Positions 43,676 to 53,213 of a stretch of 64,000 nucleotides of DNA are shown piece after piece. A program made the position numbers and the translations under genes. The number at the start of each line of letters is the position of its first letter. Within the stretch, counting starts at the first letter, position 1. The notes under the pieces are model-generated. The model saw only the letters and a list, made by a program, of their open reading frames with translations, had not been told where the DNA came from and searched no databases. Origin of the DNA: Streptomyces sp. HB132 (GTDB lineage: Bacteria > Actinomycetota > Actinomycetes > Streptomycetales > Streptomycetaceae); assembly GCF_016909575.1 (NCBI RefSeq), contig NZ_JAFBGA010000022.1:1-64000 (forward strand). The letters run 5' to 3'.

Positions 43676-44782
43676 CTACTTCTCGCTCTGCTTGCGCCAG
43701 CGGATACCGGCTTCGATGAAACCGTCGATCTCGCCGCCGAAGACTGCTTCCGGGTTGCCCATCTCGAACTCCGTACGCAGGTCCTTGACCATCTGGTACG
43801 GGTGGAGGACGTAGGAACGCATCTGGTTGCCCCAGGAGTTGCCGCCGTCGCCCTTGAGCGCGTTCATCTTCGCCTGCTCCTCCTGGCGGCGGCGCTCGAG
43901 GAGCTTCGCCTGGAGGACGTTCATCGCGGACGCCTTGTTCTGGATCTGCGAGCGCTCGTTCTGACAGGAGACGACGATGCCGGTGGGCAGGTGGGTCAGC
44001 CGCACCGCGGAGTCCGTGGTGTTGACCCCCTGGCCGCCGGGTCCCGAGGAGCGGTACACGTCGACGCGCAGCTCGGACTCGTCGATCTCGACGTGGTCCG
44101 TCTGCTCGACCACGGGCAGCACCTCGACGCCCGCGAAGGACGTCTGGCGGCGGCCCTGGTTGTCGAACGGCGAGATGCGGACGAGCCGGTGCGTGCCCTG
44201 CTCGACGGAGAGCGTTCCGTAGGCGTACGGCACCTCCACCGCGAAGGTGGTCGACTTGATGCCGGCCTCCTCGGCGTACGCCGTCTCGTAGACCTCGGTC
44301 TTGTAGTTGTGCCGCTCCGCCCAGCGGAGGTACATGCGCTGGAGCTTCTCGGCGAAGTCGGCGGCGTCAACGCCACCGGCCTCGGCGCGGATGGTGACCA
44401 GGGCCTCGCGCGCGTCGTACTCACCGGAGAGGAGCGTGCGGACCTCCATCTCGTCCAGGGCCTTGCGGACGGACTCCAGCTCGGTCTCCGCCTCGGCGCG
44501 GGCGTCTGCGTCACCCTCGTCCTCGGCGAGCTCGAAGAGGACCTCGAGGTCGTCGATGCGGCCGCGCAGGGCTTCGGTCTTGCGGACCTCGGCCTGGAGG
44601 TGCGAAAGCTTGCTGGTGATCTTCTGCGCCGCCTCCGGGTCGTCCCAGAGGGACGGCGCCGCCGCCTGCTCCTCGAGCACGGCGATATCGGCCCTCAGCG
44701 AATCCAGGTCCAGGACGGCCTCGATCGACCCCATGGTGGAGGAGAGGGACTTCAGCTCTTCGGAAATATCGACGACTGCCAC
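43676..44782 (-). CDS. prfB: Peptide chain release factor 2
   Basis: The 368-residue RF2 reads UGA and UAA stop codons. The SPF anticodon-like tripeptide is at 204-206, which marks RF2 rather than RF1, and the catalytic GGQ is at 249-251. The reading frame is continuous from the start, so the programmed frameshift known in E. coli prfB is absent. Length is standard. It is followed by a strong terminator. Confidence 0.96.
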   Translation of the reverse strand: MAVVDISEELKSLSSTMGSIEAVLDLDSLRADIAVLEEQAAAPSLWDDPEAAQKITSKLSHLQAEVRKTEALRGRIDDLEVLFELAEDEGDADARAEAETELESVRKALDEMEVRTLLSGEYDAREALVTIRAEAGGVDAADFAEKLQRMYLRWAERHNYKTEVYETAYAEEAGIKSTTFAVEVPYAYGTLSVEQGTHRLVRISPFDNQGRRQTSFAGVEVLPVVEQTDHVEIDESELRVDVYRSSGPGGQGVNTTDSAVRLTHLPTGIVVSCQNERSQIQNKASAMNVLQAKLLERRRQEEQAKMNALKGDGGNSWGNQMRSYVLHPYQMVKDLRTEFEMGNPEAVFGGEIDGFIEAGIRWRKQSEK

Positions 44783-44851
44783 GGGTCCAGCGTAACGGCT
44801 GGACGGGTGAACCAGCCCATCCCCCGGATCACGGCCCTTCCGGGACGCCTC

Positions 44852-46090
44852 TCAGGGGGCCGTCGGCGCCGAGTTCCGGGTGTCCTCGGGAGCGGTGCCG
44901 GGGTCGTCACCGCTCGTCGCGAACCAGCCGCCCACTCCTATCGCCGCACACAGGGCGATCGCCGCCACACCCAGGGTGATCCGGCGCTTGCGGATCGCCG
45001 CCGACTTGTTCCGTGCCGAACCGGGACGAGGCCGTCCGGGGGCGCGCGGGGCACGGGCCGTGCCGAGGGGGCCTCCAGAGAGCTCGTCGGGGGCGGGCAC
45101 GCGCATGCTCGTATGGGTGTCGCGGTTGGAGTCCGGGGAGGACCCGGGCACCAGCGGGACCGCGCCACGGCGGCGGGGCTCCTCGGGGGCCGGGGTGTAC
45201 TGCTGCTCGTCGTACGCCTGCGGTTCGGCCTCGCCGTCCGGCTCGTCGACGTCGAGCGGGGGTATCCCCGCCAGGAGCGGGAGCAGCTCCCGCAGCCGGG
45301 CCGCCAGCTCGGAGGCGCGCAGCCGGGAGGCCGGGGCCTTGGCCAGGCACTGGACCAGGAGCTGCCAGAGCTCCTCGGGGATGCCCGGGAGCGGGACGAC
45401 CGTCTCGGTCACGTGGCGGCGCAGGACGGCACCGGGATGGCCCCCGCCGAAGGGGGTGAAGCCGGCGAGGAGCTCGTAGAGCACCGTCGCGAGGGCGTAG
45501 ATGTCCACGGCCGCGCGCGGCGGGAGACCTTCGACGATCTCGGGGGCCAGGTAGTCGGGCGTGCCGATGATCTTGGTGGCCTTGGTGCGGCGCGGGGTGT
45601 CGATCAGCTTGGCGACGCCGAAGTCGGTGAGCAGCGCGGGGTGCGAACCGCCGGGGCCGAGCGGGCCCTCCACGTCGAGCAGGATGTTCTCCGGCTTGAC
45701 GTCGCGGTGGACCACTCCGGCGCGGTGCGCGGCGGCGAGCCCGTCGGCGACGTCGGCGACGACCGCCGCGGCGGCCTCGGGCGCGAGCCTGCGCTCCCGG
45801 TCCAGACGGGTGCGCAGATCGGTGCCCCGCACGAGGTCCATCACCAGCGCCAGGTCGGTGCCGTCCACCACGAGGTCGCGGACGGCGACGACGTGCGGAT
45901 GACTGAGCCCGAGCAGCGCGGTGCGTTCCTGTACGAAGCGGCCCACGAGCTCCTGGTCGGACGCGAGGTCCTCGCGGAGCAGCTTGATGGCGACCGGGCC
46001 CTCGGGCCCCTCACCGAGCCACACCGTGCCGGCGCTGCCGCGCCCCAGGATCTGGTGGGCGGTGTACCGGCTGCCGATATTCCGTGCCAA
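44852..46090 (-). CDS. pkaB: Transmembrane Ser/Thr protein kinase (PkaB-like)
   Basis: The 412-residue kinase domain (about 8-270) has a Gly-loop (GRGSAGTVW), VAIK lysine, HRDVKPEN catalytic loop, DFG and an APE-type segment (DYLAPEIVEG). A Pro/Glu-rich linker leads to one membrane helix (about 368-388) and a short outer tail. It phosphorylates Ser/Thr on cytoplasmic targets. The order beside prfB matches the pkaB/pkaA pair of S. coelicolor, from memory. The neighbouring FHA protein is a plausible reader of its phosphorylations. Confidence 0.88.
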   Translation of the reverse strand: MARNIGSRYTAHQILGRGSAGTVWLGEGPEGPVAIKLLREDLASDQELVGRFVQERTALLGLSHPHVVAVRDLVVDGTDLALVMDLVRGTDLRTRLDRERRLAPEAAAAVVADVADGLAAAHRAGVVHRDVKPENILLDVEGPLGPGGSHPALLTDFGVAKLIDTPRRTKATKIIGTPDYLAPEIVEGLPPRAAVDIYALATVLYELLAGFTPFGGGHPGAVLRRHVTETVVPLPGIPEELWQLLVQCLAKAPASRLRASELAARLRELLPLLAGIPPLDVDEPDGEAEPQAYDEQQYTPAPEEPRRRGAVPLVPGSSPDSNRDTHTSMRVPAPDELSGGPLGTARAPRAPGRPRPGSARNKSAAIRKRRITLGVAAIALCAAIGVGGWFATSGDDPGTAPEDTRNSAPTAP

Positions 46091-46177
46091 GACTGCTCCC
46101 TCAGCGGCTGGCGTTGACCCCCGGTCGACAAAGTTACGCGTCGAACGGGGCGTTGCGTGCCCGGGATGGCGCCAACC

Positions 46178-46214
46178 TCGACTTCTGCGGGCGAATTGAG
46201 CCCGCAGAAGTCGA
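46178..46214 (-). terminator. Hairpin between the two kinase genes
   Basis: A perfect 15-base inverted repeat (46178-46192 and 46200-46214) with a 7-base loop starts 22 bases after the pkaA-like stop codon. It probably separates transcription of the two kinase genes. Confidence 0.8.
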
Positions 46215-46236
46215 CAAAGAAACAGAGTGGGGGCTT

Positions 46237-47877
46237 CTACTGACCGGTAGAGGCGCCCGGGTCGCTTTCGCCGAGGTCCTTGAACCAGTCGGTCACGTTA
46301 CCGATGCCGTCCCCTATGGCGTCCCAGAAGCTCTGGCCCTGGGCGATCCAGTCCTGGAGCGGGGTCAGTTCCCAGATGAGCCAGGCGGCGACGACCAGCA
46401 GCACCACCGAGAAGAGACAGCCCTTGAGGCAGCCCAGACCGGGGATGCGCATCGGGTTGGCGCTGCGCTGCCTCGGCTGGCGCGGGGCCGGCGGCTGGGG
46501 CGCCGGCTGCTGCGGGGGCGCGTACTGCTGCCGCTGCTGCGGCTGCTGCCTCTGCGGCTGCCTCTGGGGCTGCCTCTGGGGCTGCTGCTGCGGTTCGTAG
46601 CGCTGGGGCTGCTGCTGCGGCTGGTACTGCTGGGCGCGCTGGGGCTGCTGCTGCGGCGGCTGCTGGCGCTGGGGCCGACGGCGCAGCGGGTCCTGGCTCG
46701 GGTCGAGGTACTGGACCTGCGTCTGCTCGTTGCGGTCCCGGGCCGCCCTGAGCTGGGACTGCCAGGGGTGTGGTTCGTCGGGCTGCGGGGCCCCGTCGGG
46801 GCGCGGCGGTACGGGCGGCATCATCGCGGTCGGGTCGGCCTGGCCACCCCCTCCCGGCGTCTGCTGCATCACGCTGGTCGCGGCCGAGGGGTCGTACGAT
46901 CCCGCGTTGCTCGGCAGCACCTGCGTCGGGTCGGCCGCGCCCGGGGTTTCCGGGACGGCGGCGGGCGCCGGGTCGGGCGCGAGCAGGGCGCCCACCCCCT
47001 CGGCGGCCGCGATCTGCGCCGAGTTCGCGTGCACACCGATGCCCGCACCGACGGTACGCAGCGCACGGGCCAGGTTCACGGCGCTGGGCCGCTGGTCCGG
47101 GTCCTTGCGCAGGCAGCGCTCCATGACCGTCCACAGCGGCTCGGGGACGGTGCTGGGGCGCCGGGGCTCCTCGCTGAGGTGCCGGTGCAGGACCTCGAGA
47201 GCGGTGCCCCCGGCGAACGGCGGACGGCCGGTGACCAGCTCGTACAGCAGGATGCCCGCGCCGTAGACGTCCACGGCGGAGGTCTGCGGGCGGCCTTCGG
47301 CGGACTCGGGCGCCACATAGGCGGGCGTGCCGACGAACTCATGGGTCCGGGTCAGGCCCGGGGAGTCCGCGAGGCGCGCGATGCCGAAGTCGGTGAGCAT
47401 CGGGTGCATCTCGCCGTCGCGCTCGTCGAGCAGCACGTTGGCGGGCTTCAGGTCGCGGTGCACGACACCGTCGGCATGGCTGGCGGCCAGCGCGTCCGCG
47501 ATCTGCGCGGTGAGCAGCGCGGCCGCGACCGGGGTGAGCGGTCCGTTCTCGCGGAGGTAGCGGTGCAGGTCGGGACCGTCGACCAGGTCCATCACCAGGG
47601 CGAGGAGATCGCCCTCGACGACGAGGTCGCGGGTGCGCACGATGTTCGCGTGGGTGAGCCGCAACAGCACGGAGCGCTCACGCAGGAACCGCATCACGAC
47701 ATCCGCGTCGTTGGCGAGCTCCTCCTTGAGCACCTTGATCGCGACGGTCTCGCCGGGCTGCCCGGCGACTGCCGCCTCGGCGCCCGCGGTCTCCCGCTGG
47801 CGGGCTCGCCAGACGGTGCCCGTGGCGCCGCGTCCGAGCGGCTCCTCGAGCAGGTACTTGCTGCCTACCGGCCGCAC
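46237..47877 (-). CDS. pkaA: Transmembrane Ser/Thr protein kinase (PkaA-like)
   Basis: The 546-residue product has a kinase domain (about 5-275) with GRGATGTVW, VAIK, HRDLKPAN and DFG motifs. A long Gln/Pro-rich linker (about 345-475, with runs of QQPQ) is followed by a Cys-containing membrane helix near the C-terminus (CLKGCLFSVVLLVVAAWLIW) and a short outer tail. I start it at GTG 47877, with GGGAG about 8 bases upstream; the open frame continues to 48090 without homology. It is divergent from the FHA/ATPase gene. Confidence 0.88.
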   Translation of the reverse strand: MRPVGSKYLLEEPLGRGATGTVWRARQRETAGAEAAVAGQPGETVAIKVLKEELANDADVVMRFLRERSVLLRLTHANIVRTRDLVVEGDLLALVMDLVDGPDLHRYLRENGPLTPVAAALLTAQIADALAASHADGVVHRDLKPANVLLDERDGEMHPMLTDFGIARLADSPGLTRTHEFVGTPAYVAPESAEGRPQTSAVDVYGAGILLYELVTGRPPFAGGTALEVLHRHLSEEPRRPSTVPEPLWTVMERCLRKDPDQRPSAVNLARALRTVGAGIGVHANSAQIAAAEGVGALLAPDPAPAAVPETPGAADPTQVLPSNAGSYDPSAATSVMQQTPGGGGQADPTAMMPPVPPRPDGAPQPDEPHPWQSQLRAARDRNEQTQVQYLDPSQDPLRRRPQRQQPPQQQPQRAQQYQPQQQPQRYEPQQQPQRQPQRQPQRQQPQQRQQYAPPQQPAPQPPAPRQPRQRSANPMRIPGLGCLKGCLFSVVLLVVAAWLIWELTPLQDWIAQGQSFWDAIGDGIGNVTDWFKDLGESDPGASTGQ

Positions 47878-48295
47878 GTCATGCGCTCCCTGCTGATCGT
47901 TGTGCTTCGCGGTCCCCCGGGCCCGCCCGGATGTTCCGGCCCACTCTAATGCCGCCGCACGGGGCACAGGCCGGTCGTCCTCCGGTCGTTCCCTCTGTGT
48001 CAGCGGGAAGACGCACACACGGAAGAGTTGGTTGCCGAACGAGTGTGCAGCACACCTCCGGCAGGACCAAGCAGGCTCTTTTGCACCCACACTCGGCCAT
48101 TCAAGATCACTAAGCGGTCACCCCCGGGCGTGTTGTCGGTGGCAGGTGCGAGGATGCCTCCAGCACGGAACCGTGAGGTCGCGAGCCTCACACTCCGTGA
48201 CGACCTGTACCGGACGACGCGTCCGTGCCGGGTGGGGGGAATCACAGGGCGTCTCCCCTGCCGGGCACCCCGCGCAGAAGGGACCGCTGACGGCG
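47878..48295. promoter_or_regulatory. Divergent promoter region between pkaA and the FHA/ATPase gene
   Basis: No gene is supported in these 418 bases. It must hold promoters for both divergent genes. I see no strong inverted repeat or clear -35/-10 pair. Confidence 0.5.
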
Positions 48296-51200
48296 ATGCA
48301 GATCCGCCTGACCGTCCTCGCGCCGCGCAGCGGCCAGACCCCGGCGCGCGCCTGCGACGTGCTCGTGACCGCCCCCGCGGGGACGGCCCTGGCGGCCGTG
48401 GCCTCCGGCCTGGCCGCCGCGGTGTCGGGCCCGGAGGGCTCCCTGGGCGGCGGCGCCACCGTGCTGTACGCCGGGCGTGAGCGGCTCGACCCGCAGCGCT
48501 GCTCCCTCGGAGAGCCTCCCCTGGTGGACGGCACGGTGCTCTCGCTCCAGGTACCCGGCGACGACGAGGCCACCGACGACGCCGTCCCGGCACGGCTCCA
48601 CGTGATCGCGGGACCGGATGCCGGCGGGGTCCATCTGCTGCACGGCGGCCAGATCCGCATCGGCCGCTCGGCCGAGGCGGACGTGCCGCTCGACGACCCG
48701 GACGTGTCACGGCTGCACTGCGCGGTGACGGTCTCCGAGGACGGCCGTGTCTCCGTCGCCGACCTGGGCTCCACCAACGGCACCTCGCTCGACGGCACGG
48801 ACGTCCACGACCGCCCGGTCCGGCTGGCCCCGGGCGCCCTGCTGCGGCTCGGCGAGTCCACACTGCGGCTCACGCCCGGCGACCGGACGCCCGCGCTGAC
48901 GACGACGCCGGACGGCGAGGGACATCTGCGGGTGACCCGCGCGGAGGCGGCGGGCAGCGCCACCGGGCCGGCCGCCGAACCCGAGGCCGTGCCCACACCC
49001 GCAGGACGGGGCACCCACGCGGTGTACGACGACGGCCCCTCGGGCCACGACACGCACCCCGGCGAACCGCTCGGGCAGGTGGCTCCCTCCCGTGCCCCGC
49101 TCCCCCACGAGGAGGCCCCCCGACGCGGTGGCATAGGCGCCTGGGCCCGGCGCCTCACGGGCAGCAGGGGTGAACAGACACACGGGGCGCCGACAGGCGG
49201 CTCACCGGCGCACGGGCCGGATTCGGCGGCCGCCCCGCACGCCCCCTCTTCCACCCTCCATGCCTCCTCCGCCCCGGCCGGCACCTGGCCGGACCCCGCG
49301 ACCGTGCTCCTCACCGCGCTCGGTCCCGGCCCCCGCCTGTGGGAGCGCGACGCCACCCACCCCGAGAGCCTGGTCGTACGGCTGGGGACGACGGAGCGGG
49401 CCGACCTGCCCGCCGTGCCGGTCACCGTGGGACTGCGGGAGGCCGGATCGCTCGGGCTCGCGGGTCCGCGGGCCAGGCTGTCCGGGCTCGCCCGTTCGGC
49501 AGTGGCACAGCTCGCCGCGCTGCACTCCCCGTTCGACCTCGAGATCGTGCTGATCAGCACGGACCGGGCCCGGAGCCCGGAGGAGCGTCGGCGCGAGTGG
49601 TCGTGGCTCGGCTGGCTGCCCCATCTGCGCCCCATGCACGGCCAGGACTGCCGACTGCTCCTCGCCTACGACCGTGACCAGGCTGGCGCCCGCGCGGCGG
49701 AACTGGTGCGTCGTATGGAGGAGGGGCCGCTGGGGCCGGGCTGGGCCAGCGCCGACCGGTCCTCCGTCGCAGAGGCGGCCGCCCGCCACACGGGGCCGTA
49801 CACCGTGGTGATCGTGGACGGAGATCCCGGCTCCGCGGCCCTGCGCGAGACCACGGCCGGGCTGGCCGGTGCGGGTGCGGCGGCCGGGATCCATCTGATC
49901 TGCCTGGCCGAGACCCCGGCCGCCTCCCCGACGTCCCCCGTCGCCGCGACCTACGACACCGCGTGCCGGGCCTCGATCGCCTTCCGCGAGTGCGGTGCGG
50001 TCGCCATGCTGAGCGGCGACGTGGCGACCGCGCTGCGGCTGCTGCGCACCGCGGGTGGCCAGGCGGCGGGCCACGGCACCGTCGCCGCGGTGGACGCCGT
50101 GTCGGCGGCCTGGGCCGAGCGGTTCGGCCGCGCCCTCGCCCCGCTGCGCGACGAGGGGACGGCCGCTCTGCCCGGCCGGCCCATGGCGGCCGCGCTGCCC
50201 CCGTCCGCCCGCCTGCTGGACGAACTGGGTCTCGCCAGGGCCACCCCGGCCTCCCTGATGGCGCGCTGGGCCTCCACCGCCGAGGACCAGCCGGGCGCCA
50301 CGGTGCGCACGGCCCGCCCCGGAGCGGCGGACCTGGACACGACGGGCTCCGGCCGCACCCTGAGCACCGGACAGCCCCGGGTGCTCGCGCAGCGCGAGTC
50401 CCCCGATGCCGGACACACCCCCTTCCGGAGCAGTGGGCCCACCAGCTCGGGCTCGGGCCGCTCCGCCTACTCCCACGCGGCCGGCAGCGGCGGCTCCCCC
50501 CGGATCGGCGCCCAGCGACGTGACAGCGGGGCCACGGAGCCGGGGAGCACAGGGGCGTCCTCCTGCTACCCGGGACGCCCCGTGATCGTGCTCGGCGCCG
50601 GCCCCCGCGGCCCCCTCTCCGTCGATCTGGCCGACGAGGGACCGCATCTGCTGGTCGAGGGCCCCGCGGGCAGCGGCCGTACGGAACTGCTGCGCGCCGT
50701 CGCCGCCTCACTGGCCTCGGCAGCACGCCCCGACAGGCTCGGCATCCTCCTCATCGACGGGGCGGGCGGCGAGCACGGGGAGCGTGGCGAGGGGCTGCGC
50801 CCCTGCACCGAACTGCCGCACGTCTTCACCCACCTGGTGGCCTCGGACCCCGTACGCATGCGGGAGTTCGCCCAGGCCCTGGCCGGGGAGCTGAAGCGCA
50901 GGGCGGAGCTGCTCGGCACGCTGGACTTCTCCGAGTGGCACGCCCGGTACGAGGAATCACAGGGGCTCACCGGCCGTCGCACCACCGACGCCGCCGAACA
51001 GCGCGGTGACCTCGAACCGCCCGCCGGCGGCACCCTGCGGCTGCGGACCACCTCGGCCCGTCCGGTGGAGCCCGGCCCCTCCCCCCTGCCCCGGCTGGTC
51101 GTCCTGGCCGACGACTTCGACGCCCTGGTCGCCCCGGCGCTCGGCAGCCCCGGCCGCCCCTCCGCCGGGTCCGTGGTCCGGGTGCTGGAGGCCGTGGCCA

Positions 51201-51604
51201 GGGACGGCGGGCGTCTCGGCGTCCACCTGGTCGCCACGTCCGCCCGCCCGGACCGCACCGAGGACACGGAGCTGGCCCGTGGCGCGCGGCTGCGCATCGT
51301 GCTCGACCCGCCCGTCGTCCCGCCGTCACCCGACGAAGCGGCGCCGGGCCGGGGGCGGCTGGGCCATCCGGACGGGCGGGTGACCCCCTTCCAGGGCGGC
51401 AGGGTCACCGGCCGTATCCCGCGCACAGCGACCCAGCGGCCCACCGTGGTGCCGCTGGACTGGGAGCGGATGGGGGATCCGCCGACCCGCCGGCCGGTCC
51501 GCGAACTGGGCAACGGACCCACGGACCTGGCCCTGCTGGCCAGCGCCCTGGAGAGGGCGGCCCGTTCGGTGAACGCGGAGCCGCTGCCTCCGCTGATTCC
51601 GTAG
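48296..51604 (+). CDS. FHA-domain protein with EssC/EccC-like ATPase modules
   Basis: The product has 1102 residues. Residues 1-90 look like a ubiquitin-type fold; an FHA phosphothreonine-binding domain follows (about 100-195) with GR (123-124), SRLH (138-141) and NG (161-162). After a low-complexity linker, about 350-660 resembles the segment before the motor of EssC/EccC (PVTVGLREAGSLGLAGPR...). An FtsK-type ATPase has a Walker A of GPAGSGRT (789-796), with Arg795 instead of Lys, and an acidic Walker B (Asp939-Asp940). No membrane helix is visible, unlike EssC. I start it at ATG 48296. Two kinases lie next door. Confidence 0.8.
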   Translation: MQIRLTVLAPRSGQTPARACDVLVTAPAGTALAAVASGLAAAVSGPEGSLGGGATVLYAGRERLDPQRCSLGEPPLVDGTVLSLQVPGDDEATDDAVPARLHVIAGPDAGGVHLLHGGQIRIGRSAEADVPLDDPDVSRLHCAVTVSEDGRVSVADLGSTNGTSLDGTDVHDRPVRLAPGALLRLGESTLRLTPGDRTPALTTTPDGEGHLRVTRAEAAGSATGPAAEPEAVPTPAGRGTHAVYDDGPSGHDTHPGEPLGQVAPSRAPLPHEEAPRRGGIGAWARRLTGSRGEQTHGAPTGGSPAHGPDSAAAPHAPSSTLHASSAPAGTWPDPATVLLTALGPGPRLWERDATHPESLVVRLGTTERADLPAVPVTVGLREAGSLGLAGPRARLSGLARSAVAQLAALHSPFDLEIVLISTDRARSPEERRREWSWLGWLPHLRPMHGQDCRLLLAYDRDQAGARAAELVRRMEEGPLGPGWASADRSSVAEAAARHTGPYTVVIVDGDPGSAALRETTAGLAGAGAAAGIHLICLAETPAASPTSPVAATYDTACRASIAFRECGAVAMLSGDVATALRLLRTAGGQAAGHGTVAAVDAVSAAWAERFGRALAPLRDEGTAALPGRPMAAALPPSARLLDELGLARATPASLMARWASTAEDQPGATVRTARPGAADLDTTGSGRTLSTGQPRVLAQRESPDAGHTPFRSSGPTSSGSGRSAYSHAAGSGGSPRIGAQRRDSGATEPGSTGASSCYPGRPVIVLGAGPRGPLSVDLADEGPHLLVEGPAGSGRTELLRAVAASLASAARPDRLGILLIDGAGGEHGERGEGLRPCTELPHVFTHLVASDPVRMREFAQALAGELKRRAELLGTLDFSEWHARYEESQGLTGRRTTDAAEQRGDLEPPAGGTLRLRTTSARPVEPGPSPLPRLVVLADDFDALVAPALGSPGRPSAGSVVRVLEAVARDGGRLGVHLVATSARPDRTEDTELARGARLRIVLDPPVVPPSPDEAAPGRGRLGHPDGRVTPFQGGRVTGRIPRTATQRPTVVPLDWERMGDPPTRRPVRELGNGPTDLALLASALERAARSVNAEPLPPLIP

Positions 51605-51844
51605 CCCTCTCCGCCCCTCGCCCCGGTACGGGCGAACGCGACCGTCCTGTCCTGGTTCGACGTCACGAGCCCATCACGATCGCCGAGTTGGCGCCTGCGA
51701 CGGTATTGCTACTCCGGTGTGACGGGCATAGGACTGTCCGCACGGACGACGTGAACCGCACGATGTGAGACGCGAGCGGCAGCAGCGGGAGACCCCTGCT
51801 GCGCTGCCCGTTCCTCACGCGCGCGCAGGAGAGACGGGGCAGGA
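51605..51844 (+). promoter_or_regulatory. Upstream region of the second sugar ABC operon
   Basis: No gene is seen. A 7-base inverted repeat (GCAGCAG at 51779-51785, CTGCTGC at 51796-51802) lies about 45 bases before the start codon and may be an operator. Confidence is low because such GC-rich repeats arise by chance. Confidence 0.3.
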
Positions 51845-53209
51845 ATGCGCACAACCCTTCGCATGCGTAGGGCCGCACTGGTGTTCACCGCGATCGGGGC
51901 GCTGGCACTCACCGGATGTGGTGACGACGGCGCCGGTAAGGACAAGCCGGGCGACGACGCCGGCAAGGGCGAAGGCAGTGCGCCGAGCGTCACTCTGCCG
52001 AAGCTCGACGGCGAGAAGATATCGGTGGCCGCGGTCTGGACCGGACCCGAGCAGGCCAACTTCACCAAGGTCCTCGACGAGTTCGAGGCACGGACGGGTG
52101 CCACGGTCACCTTCGTCCCGGCACAGGACCCGATCGTCAACTTCCTCGGTACGAAGATCGCGGGCGGTCAGCCCCCGGACGTGGCGATGATCCCGCAGGT
52201 GGGCGCGATCCAGCAGGCCGTGGCCAAGAAGTGGGCCAAGCCGGTCGGCAACGAGGCGCGGGCCCAGCTGGGCCAGAACTACTCGAAGGTCTGGCAGGAC
52301 CTCGGCGCGGTCGACGGCACCCAGTACGGCGTCTACTTCAAGGCCGCCAACAAGTCCCTGATCTGGTACAACGCCAAGGCGTTCGAGAACGCTGGCGCGA
52401 GCGAGCCGAAGACCTGGAAGGACTTCATCGCCACCGCCGAGACGGTCTCCGCCTCCGGCGTCACCCCGGTCTCGGTCGGCGGTGCCGACGGCTGGACCCT
52501 CACCGACTGGTTCGAGAACGTCTACCTCTCCCAGGCCGGCCCGGAGAAGTACGACCAGCTGGCCAAGCACGAGATCAAGTGGACGGACCCGTCCGTCAAG
52601 GACGCCCTGACCACGCTCGCCGAGCTCTTCGGCAAGCCGAGCCTGATCGCCGGCGGGGCCGACGGGGCTCTGCAGACCGAGTTCCCGGCGTCCGTCACCC
52701 AGACGTTCACCGGCGGCGACCAGCCCAAGGGCGCCATGGTCTTCGAGGGCGACTTCGTCTCCATCAACATCGCGCAGACCGAGGCGAAGATCGGCACCGA
52801 CGCGAAGGTGTTCCCGTTCCCGGCGGTCGGCGCGGACTCCCCGGTGGTGACGGGCGGCGACGCGGCGGTGGCGCTCAAGGACACCAAGGGCGCCCAGGCC
52901 CTGCTGACGTGGCTGGCCTCCAAGGACTCGGCGAAGATCTGGGCCGAGGCGGGCGGGTTCATCTCGCCCAACAAGTCGCTGGACACGGCGGCGTACCCGA
53001 ACGACGTGCAGCGCACGATGGCGGAGGCGCTGATCGACGCCGGCGACGACGTCCGGTTCGACATGTCCGACCAGGCCCCGCAGTCGTTCGGCGGGACGCC
53101 CGGCAAGGGTGAGTGGAAGACGCTCCAGGACTTCCTGAAGAACCCGAAGGACATCGCGGGGGCTCAAGCGAAGCTGGAGTCCGACGCGGCCAAGGCGTAC
53201 AAGAGCTGA
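51845..53209 (+). CDS. Sugar ABC transporter substrate-binding lipoprotein
   Basis: The 454-residue family-1 solute-binding protein has a signal peptide ending in a lipobox with Cys25 (ALTGC). A charged linker and a two-lobed binding domain follow (AVWTGPEQANFTKVLDEFEARTGATV start, EGDFVSIN in the C-lobe). It belongs to the alpha-glucoside/sugar type, but the substrate cannot be read. It is the first gene of a transporter operon and, as usual in Streptomyces, has no dedicated ATPase. Confidence 0.92.
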   Translation: MRTTLRMRRAALVFTAIGALALTGCGDDGAGKDKPGDDAGKGEGSAPSVTLPKLDGEKISVAAVWTGPEQANFTKVLDEFEARTGATVTFVPAQDPIVNFLGTKIAGGQPPDVAMIPQVGAIQQAVAKKWAKPVGNEARAQLGQNYSKVWQDLGAVDGTQYGVYFKAANKSLIWYNAKAFENAGASEPKTWKDFIATAETVSASGVTPVSVGGADGWTLTDWFENVYLSQAGPEKYDQLAKHEIKWTDPSVKDALTTLAELFGKPSLIAGGADGALQTEFPASVTQTFTGGDQPKGAMVFEGDFVSINIAQTEAKIGTDAKVFPFPAVGADSPVVTGGDAAVALKDTKGAQALLTWLASKDSAKIWAEAGGFISPNKSLDTAAYPNDVQRTMAEALIDAGDDVRFDMSDQAPQSFGGTPGKGEWKTLQDFLKNPKDIAGAQAKLESDAAKAYKS

Positions 53210-53213
53210 CGGG

